Origin: CAWBRT01 sp963791145
GTDB lineage: Bacteria; Acidobacteriota; Terriglobia; Terriglobales; Acidobacteriaceae
DNA: 64,000 nt
Direction of reading: 5' to 3'
NCBI GenBank assembly: GCA_963791145.1
Contig: CAWBRT010000006.1
Coordinates: 186,001-250,000 of the forward strand
Part shown: positions 58,895-64,000 of the stretch, piece by piece
Layout of the letters: each line of letters starts with the position of its first letter
Position numbering within the stretch: position 1 is the stretch's first letter
The notes under the pieces: model-generated
Databases searched by the model: none
The model's input: the letters and a program-made list of their open reading frames with translations, nothing else
Told to the model about the DNA's origin: nothing
Translations under genes and position numbers: made by a program

Positions 58895-58985
58895 GCGTGT
58901 AGCGCCGGCGTCCTCGCCGGCGGGAGGTGTTTCCATCTTCCTGGCATTCGGAGCCCGCCGCCGGGGACGGCGGCGCTACTCCTGA
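58895..58985. repeat. GC palindromes (GCGCCGGCG type)
   Basis: GTAGCGCCGGCGTCCTCGCC plus GGCGGG, and an inverted relative GCCCGCCGCCGGGGACGGCG near 58951. A similar one lies near 36938-36963. No gene. Confidence 0.6.
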
Positions 58986-59028
58986 TCGTCCCTGCGCCTC
59001 GAACGCGCGGTTTCGCAGCCATCTTTTC

Positions 59029-59412
59029 CTAACTGCTATGCCCTTCAAGAAATCGGAATTGTTCCTCGGTAAGAGGCACAACGGAAAGCCTGCCCTGCTT
59101 GAGCAGCGGCGAGCTTGCGAACAGCTTGCTGGACTTGATCTCGGCCAGCGGCACCGGCGTGGCCAGCGGCTTGCCTGCCCTGATTCGCACTCGCGGCGAC
59201 TTGGGATCGTGCGCATCTACGGCCAGCACGCGAGCCGTCCCCACTGCGCTGCGCTCGTTGCCGGTATGGTAGATGATGACCCTGGCTCCGGGCTTGAGTT
59301 CGCGCAGCACTTTGACGGCCTGCGGGTTGGTCACTCCGTCCCAAATGGTTTCGCCGTCGCGCAGGAGATCGGAAAACGAATATTCGGAAGGCTCAGTCTT
59401 GAACAGTACCAT
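59029..59412 (-). CDS. EVE-domain protein
   Basis: 127 residues. ATG 59412 follows GGAGA. The start MVLFKTEPSEYSFSDLLRDG with WDGVTNPQAVKVLREL is the EVE (PUA-like) pattern, and VIIYHTGNERSAVGTARVLA with VDAHDPKSPRVRI completes it. EVE domains bind modified bases in DNA or RNA. It begins about 180 bases upstream of the peptidase gene on the same strand. A role in RNA or modified-DNA recognition is possible but unproven. Confidence 0.9.
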   Translation of the reverse strand: MVLFKTEPSEYSFSDLLRDGETIWDGVTNPQAVKVLRELKPGARVIIYHTGNERSAVGTARVLAVDAHDPKSPRVRIRAGKPLATPVPLAEIKSSKLFASSPLLKQGRLSVVPLTEEQFRFLEGHSS

Positions 59413-59758
59413 CTTGTCTCCGCCAGTGGCTCTTTTGAGATGCAAGGAAAGCTTACCCGAGCCGGAAACGACCCCACCTGCAAGACATTTTACTCGTGTG
59501 GACGGCAGGGCTTCCAACGGGCGGGGCCGGGGATCGTCCGCTGAGGCTCTGCAGAAATTAGAATGGTCTTGTGCGGCAATGACTTAGAGTGCTATCGATA
59601 ATCACCGGCGAGTTTAAGGGGGCCGTTTCCTTATGCAAATATTTCTTCACCTTTGAGTTAAAGACGCAAGGTGGCTCGACTACGCTTCGCTCCGCTCGCC
59701 ATGACACCTACAAACAGGAATGAGGCTGGAAGTTTTACGTCGCAAGGGAGGCAAGCAA
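59413..59758. other. Divergent spacer
   Basis: No gene. It contains a short CGACTACGCTTCGCTCCGCTC repeat of the spacer type near 59680 and presumably the promoters of both flanking genes. Confidence 0.4.
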
Positions 59759-60781
59759 GTGCAATACGTCAACCTGGGGTCGACCGGACTGATGGTTTCG
59801 CGGCTCGCGCTGGGCTGCATGACCTATGGCTCGAACAAGTGGCGGGGATGGGTGCTGAATGAGGAGGAGTCGCGCCCATTCATCCGGCGCGCCTGGGAGT
59901 TGGGCATCAACTTCTTCGATACGGCGGACATGTATTCCGACGGCGCCAGCGAGGAGGTGCTCGGACGCACGCTCAAGAGCATGGGGGTGCGGCGCGAAGA
60001 GGTGGTGATCGCCACCAAGCTGTTCTATCCCATGGGCAAGTCTCCCAACGAAAAGGGCCTGGGGCGCAAGCACATCCGTCACGCCATTGACGCTTCGCTG
60101 CGGCGGCTCGGCACAGATTACATCGACCTCTACCAGATTCACAGGGTCGACAGGCACATGCCGATCGAGGAGACCATGGAGGCCCTCGGCGACGTCGTTC
60201 GCGCCGGCAAGGCGCTCTACCTGGGCGCATCTTCCATGCCCGCCTATCACTTCATCGAGATGCAGCATGCGGCTGAGCGTAGCGGCGGGCCGCGCTTCGT
60301 CGCCATGCAGAACCACTACAACATCCTCTATCGCGAAGAAGAGCGCGAGATGATGCCTTACTGCCACGAACGGGGCATTGCCGTCCTGCCCTGGAGCCCG
60401 CTGGCGCGCGGCTTCGTCATGGGCAACCGGCACAAGCTAGCCCCTGGGTCCAAAGAACCTAAAGTCGGAGACAGATGGGACGCCGGCAGCACGGAGCGCG
60501 CCAACACCGACGACTACGCCTTGAAGCTCTATTTCCGCGAAGAAGACTTCGCCATGGTGGAGCGGATTTCCGCGATCGCCAAGCACCTGGGAGTTTCCAA
60601 TGCGCAGGTGTCGCTGGCATGGCTGCTGGCGCAGAAAGGCGTGACCGCACCCATCATCGGGGCAAGCAAGCTGCCGCACCTGGAGGATTTGGTGAAGGCG
60701 CTCGATCTGAAACTTGGCGAAGAAGAGATGCGGGAGTTGAGCGAAGCCTATCGTCCGCATCCGGTGTTAGGGTTCACATAG
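59759..60781 (+). CDS. Aldo/keto reductase
   Basis: 340 residues. GTG 59759 with GGGAGG seven bases upstream is chosen over the ATG at 59720. Motifs: FFDTADMYSDGASEEVLG with the catalytic Asp and Tyr, VIATKLFYPMG with the Lys, and YLGASSMPAYHF. NADPH contacts are in LPWSPLARGFVMG and APIIGASKLPHLEDLV. This resembles the AKR groups for aryl alcohols or YhdN/YajO-type aldehydes. Convergent with egtD, sharing post-stop words in the 13-base gap. Confidence 0.92.
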   Translation: MQYVNLGSTGLMVSRLALGCMTYGSNKWRGWVLNEEESRPFIRRAWELGINFFDTADMYSDGASEEVLGRTLKSMGVRREEVVIATKLFYPMGKSPNEKGLGRKHIRHAIDASLRRLGTDYIDLYQIHRVDRHMPIEETMEALGDVVRAGKALYLGASSMPAYHFIEMQHAAERSGGPRFVAMQNHYNILYREEEREMMPYCHERGIAVLPWSPLARGFVMGNRHKLAPGSKEPKVGDRWDAGSTERANTDDYALKLYFREEDFAMVERISAIAKHLGVSNAQVSLAWLLAQKGVTAPIIGASKLPHLEDLVKALDLKLGEEEMRELSEAYRPHPVLGFT

Positions 60782-60794
60782 AACGTTTCATGTT

Positions 60795-61790
60795 TCACGT
60801 TTCACTTCTGAATGAACGTGCAACGTGAAACGTCTTTACCGCCGGCGCCAGCAGGTGCAGCTCGAACCAGTGGCGCTTGTCGGTCCAGCTTTGCTGTGAG
60901 ACCAATCCCGCGGTGAAAAACAGCGACTCCAGCATGGACGGCGTGTACTTGTAACTGTTCTCAGTATGGATGGTTTCTCCCCGGTGAAAGGCAAAGCCGC
61001 GGCCCAGCGAGCGCAGCCAGACCCGTTGCGGGAATGCGCTCTCGAGGTGCATCTCGACGCGCGATTCCGTCCCATTCCACCTGACTCGGTGATGAAATTC
61101 CTCAGGGTTGAAACTTCCACCCAGTTCGCGGTTGATGTGCACGAGAATATTTTTGTTGAATGCGGCGGTTACACCCTGGGCGTCGTCGTAGGCGGGCAGC
61201 AGGACTTCGGGAGACTTGGCCAGATCGATGCCCAGCAGCACGCGATCGTCAGGCTGCATCTGCCGGCGGACGCGCGTCATGAGCGATGCGGCTTCCAGCG
61301 GTTCGAAATTTCCGAGGCTGGAGCCGATGTAGAGGATCAGCTTGGGTCCGGCAACGGTCCGCAGCCGCAGCTCGCGGGTGTAATCGACCACCAGGGGGAT
61401 CACTTCGAGCGCGGGCAGGCTGGCTTGAAGCTGTCGCGAAGCTTCCGCCAGAGCGCTGGCGGAGACGTCGATGGGAACGTAGAAGATCGGCCCATTGGCC
61501 TGCATGAGCGAGCGCAGCAGCAGCGAAGTCTTGGAGGCGCTGCCGGCGCCCAACTCCACCACGGTGCGCATCGGGCCGGCGGCTGAGGCGATCTCGGCAC
61601 AATGGCGCTGAAAGAGGGCGCGCTCGGTGCGCGTCAGGTAATACTCGGGCAGGCGGCAAATCTGCTCGAACAGCTCCGAGCCCGCTGCGTCATAAAACAG
61701 CCAGGGCGGCAACGACTTCTGGCTCTGGCTCAGGCCGCGGACTACGTCGGCGGCGATAGGGGAGATGGAGAGTTCTCGGCTGGTGGCCAT
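60795..61790 (-). CDS. egtD: L-histidine N-alpha-methyltransferase
   Basis: Makes hercynine, the first step of ergothioneine synthesis. 331 residues, near the usual 320. Motifs are SLPPWLFYDAAGSELFEQIC, LPEYYLTRTERALF, the SAM loop VVELGAGSASKTSLLL, and LYIGSSLGNFEP. The last 12 residues (TFHVARSFRSET) are encoded by a post-stop CGTTTCACG repeat word and are probably not ancestral. It starts three bases after the egtB stop, so the pair is an operon. Confidence 0.93.
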   Translation of the reverse strand: MATSRELSISPIAADVVRGLSQSQKSLPPWLFYDAAGSELFEQICRLPEYYLTRTERALFQRHCAEIASAAGPMRTVVELGAGSASKTSLLLRSLMQANGPIFYVPIDVSASALAEASRQLQASLPALEVIPLVVDYTRELRLRTVAGPKLILYIGSSLGNFEPLEAASLMTRVRRQMQPDDRVLLGIDLAKSPEVLLPAYDDAQGVTAAFNKNILVHINRELGGSFNPEEFHHRVRWNGTESRVEMHLESAFPQRVWLRSLGRGFAFHRGETIHTENSYKYTPSMLESLFFTAGLVSQQSWTDKRHWFELHLLAPAVKTFHVARSFRSET

Positions 61791-61793
61791 CTG

Positions 61794-63103
61794 CTAGTCG
61801 CCGTCTTTCGCCAGGCGGATTCCGGAGAACTGCCAGCGCGCGCCGGCAGGGAAAAAGTTGCGGTAACTGGCGCGGAGATGCGAGCGCGGCGTGGCGCAGG
61901 AGCCTCCCCGCAATACAAACTGGTTGCACATGAATTTTCCGTTGTATTCGCCCAGCGCGCCGGGCGCGGTCTGGAATCCGGGATAGGCGATGTAGGGGCT
62001 GGACGTCCATTCCCAAACGTCGCCAAACATCTGTTGCAACTCATCTGCCGGTTCGGCTGGACGCGGATGCAGCTCGCCCGATTCCTGCAGGTTTCCCGCG
62101 AGCGGCACAGTGGCGGCCGCAACCTCCCATTCTTCTTCGCGGGGAAGCCGCGCGCCCGCCCAGCGGGCAAAGGCGTCAGCCTCGAAATAACTGACATGGC
62201 AGACCGGCTCGTGCCACTCCGGCTCGTACATTCCGGAGAGGGTGAAGACCCGCCAACGACCGTGATCCACATCGGAGCCACTGGCAGCGGAACTTTCCCT
62301 AGACGAATCCTGTTCCCAGTAAAGCGGCGCCCGCCAGTGTTCCGCCTGAACCGTGTCCCAGCCTTCGGAGAGCCAAAGTTCCGGACGCAGGTATCCGCCG
62401 TCGTTCATGAACTCGAGATATTCGGCATTAGTGACGGGGAGAGTTGCCAGACGCGAGGTCGCAAGATAAACCTTGTGCCGCGGCAGCTCGTTGTCGAAGG
62501 CGAAGTTATCGCCGCCGTGGCCGACCTCGTAAACGCCTTCGCCAAGCCCGACCCAGCCCGGCTGCTGCGGGCGCGCGGCCAGCCGCATGCGCGGCTTCAT
62601 ATAGGCAGGACGGAGCGGCTGCGACCACAGCGCGTACTTCACGTCGGTAACGATCAGCTCCTGGTGCTGCTGCTCGTGGTTCAGCCCGAGTTCCACCCTA
62701 ACCAGGGTATCGCGGTCCAACTCGCGATCGAGCAGGCGCTCCATTGCGTTATCGACATGCTCGCGGTAGGCCAGCACCTGTCGAGCCCGGGTCGGGACAT
62801 CAGCCCACGGCGGGCGCGCAGCGGATGGCCGCCCAACTGCTTGTAATAGGAATTGAACAGAAAGGTGAAGTCGGGATGAAACGCCTTGTAACCGCCGCTG
62901 GGCAATAGAAGAAAAGTTTCGAAGAACCATGTAGTGTGCGCCAGATGCCACTTTGCCGGACTGGCATCCGGCATAGGCTGCAACTGCATGTCTTCTGCGC
63001 TCAAGGGCGCGCACAATGACAAGGTGGCCTGCCGCACCTGCCGGTAGCGAAGAGCCCACGCGCCGGGCTCCCTATCGGCGGTCGGCCTGACTGAAAGACC
63101 CAT
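61794..63103 (-). CDS. egtB: Ergothioneine sulphoxide synthase EgtB (one frameshift)
   Basis: About 436 residues from ATG 63103, which has GAGG. The N-terminal DinB-like domain shows SPAKWHLAHTTWFFETFLLL (iron-ligand His) and NHEQQHQELIVTDVKYAL. The C-terminal FGE-sulfatase domain shows GDVWEWTSSPYIAYPGF and LRGGSCATPRSHLRASYRNF. It couples hercynine to cysteine or gamma-glutamylcysteine using oxygen. One base seems missing near 62787. No egtC, egtE or egtA is nearby. Confidence 0.93.
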
Positions 63104-63539
63104 GTTCTGCCTCGACTCGGCCCGTCCTTCGTTCACGCTGCACCCGGCAGCCCAACGGCGCCTGGGACGTGAAATGAAAGAATTGCCCTGGGCGAAGTTC
63201 CTGGGCAGATCACCGCCCAGGGTACGTGCATAATCGAAGAATTGGATGCCACACACAGGCGTGGCGGCTACAAAAGAAAGTGCATTTGTAAATATCTGCT
63301 GCGGTATTCGGCTGATTAAGAAATTGAATAGGCGTACTTCAGGCGTGCTGCGCACACCCGCCCAGCCGAGGGCGGCTGGACCTACGCAGTCACATACGCG
63401 CATGCTGCGCACGCCCAGCCGAGACCACCCCATCAAGCCTAAATTCGGGCTTGATGGACCCCGCTCACGGCGCTCCGCCCTCGTTCTTAGCTTGCCCTGA
63501 GCGTGCGAAGCGAGCCGAATGGGCCTTGAAACGCCTCTA
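63104..63539. repeat. Repeat-filled spacer
   Basis: No gene. GGCGTGCTGCGCACACCCGCC near 63341 and GCATGCTGCGCACGCCCAGC near 63400 are type G repeats. CATCAAGCC and GGGCTTGATG (63431-63457) form a hairpin. Confidence 0.6.
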
Positions 63540-64000
63540 CTACATCCCGTTGGCTTCCTTGGTGCGGGTGAACGGCGCTTGCAAGTACTTGCGGGCCTCG
63601 TCCAGTGCGCCTTGAGTGTTGTCGTTGGTTTGAATTGCCTGGCGATATTCGTTGACCGCCCGTTCGCGCTGTCCGGTAATGTCGAAAATTTTACCGAGCT
63701 GGAGGTGGCACCAGACCTCCGTCCAGCGGGGCTCGCCGTCGCCGTTGAGCGCCTCGCGATAGGCATTAGCCGCCGCCTGGTAATTGCGCTGCTGGAAGAA
63801 GACCTCGGCAATGCGGTAGTGCGCCAGGGAGCTGGTCTTATCCATTGCCAGCGCCTTTTGGAATTCCCGCAGCGCCTCCGCCAGGTTCCCCTGCTGGACA
63901 AGCTGCTGGCCGCGCAGGATAGAGGTGCGCATGCGCAGGTCGGCGGAGTTCTTCAGCACGTAGTTGTCGGGGTCGATGACGATACGCCGCGGCTTGCCGA
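63540..64000 (-). CDS. TPR-tail protein, C-terminal part (runs off window)
   Basis: About 153 codons, open at the right edge. It begins GKPRRIVIDPDNYVLKNSAD, a form typical of the last beta segment of M1-type metallopeptidase-like proteins. Three tetratricopeptide repeats follow (GNLAEALREFQKALAMDKTS, NYQAAANAYREALNGDGEPR, GQRERAVNEYRQAIQTNDNT). It ends RKYLQAPFTRTKEANGM. The N-terminal part is outside the window, so whether this is a peptidase cannot be confirmed. Confidence 0.7.
   Translation of the reverse strand, partial: GKPRRIVIDPDNYVLKNSADLRMRTSILRGQQLVQQGNLAEALREFQKALAMDKTSSLAHYRIAEVFFQQRNYQAAANAYREALNGDGEPRWTEVWCHLQLGKIFDITGQRERAVNEYRQAIQTNDNTQGALDEARKYLQAPFTRTKEANGM

Overview
This window looks like a chromosomal segment from an Acidobacteriota-type bacterium (inference). 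The reasons are high-GC genes, very repeat-rich intergenic spacers, a DUF4331 protein, a GxGYxY-style repeat lipoprotein, paired ArsA-type ATPases, and a full nitrogen-assimilation gene set with glutamate dehydrogenase, glutamate synthase, Amt, PII and GlnD. No rRNA, CRISPR array, integrase, transposase or phage gene was found. One tRNA gene, tRNA-Leu(CAG), is present.

Layout. 0.5-11.2 kb: a LysR regulator followed by a same-strand carboxylate-catabolism island: LeuC/LeuD-like dehydratase, LarA-like racemase, MmgE/PrpD protein, DUF6282 protein, MFS permease and a DASS-type anion permease. 11.2-15.1 kb: a lower-GC accessory island of small unknown genes, including a three-gene operon ending in a nucleotidyl-cyclase-fold-like protein. 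It is bounded by direct repeats and by the 3' end of tRNA-Leu. 15.2-28.8 kb: nucleotidyltransferase plus glycosyltransferase, OsmC, small exported proteins, GlgC, a lipoprotein, a HEAT-repeat protein and CstA. 29-32 kb: twin 91-residue proteins with two ArsA/Get3-like ATPases. 32.4-41.9 kb: FAH-family hydrolase, GdhA, MsrB, a small cytochrome c/CuA/Tat-phosphoesterase group, an ECF sigma/anti-sigma pair, DUF4331 and a second LysR regulator. 42.6-55.0 kb: nitrogen block gltB-gltD, proC, amt, glnB, glnD. 55.2-64 kb: tryptophanase/tyrosine phenol-lyase-type enzyme, a metallopeptidase, EVE protein, aldo/keto reductase, ergothioneine genes egtB-egtD, and a truncated TPR protein.

How the genes fit together. 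Amt imports ammonium. GdhA and GltBD assimilate it, while GlnB/GlnD sense nitrogen status. ProC and the beta-eliminating lyase touch amino-acid metabolism. MsrB, OsmC and ergothioneine form a thiol/redox defence theme. The 2-11 kb island probably imports and dismantles a di- or tricarboxylate or hydroxy acid, but the substrate cannot be read from sequence.

Two things dominate the window beyond its genes. First, about fifteen otherwise well-conserved genes carry frameshifts. Most are single-base insertions and they are concentrated in the 2-9 kb island. They may be sequence errors or real decay, and reads are needed to decide. Second, spacers are filled by several families of short repeats. 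One palindrome family can be shown to be mobile from an empty/filled site pair, and another class of short words sits directly after stop codons in coding orientation.
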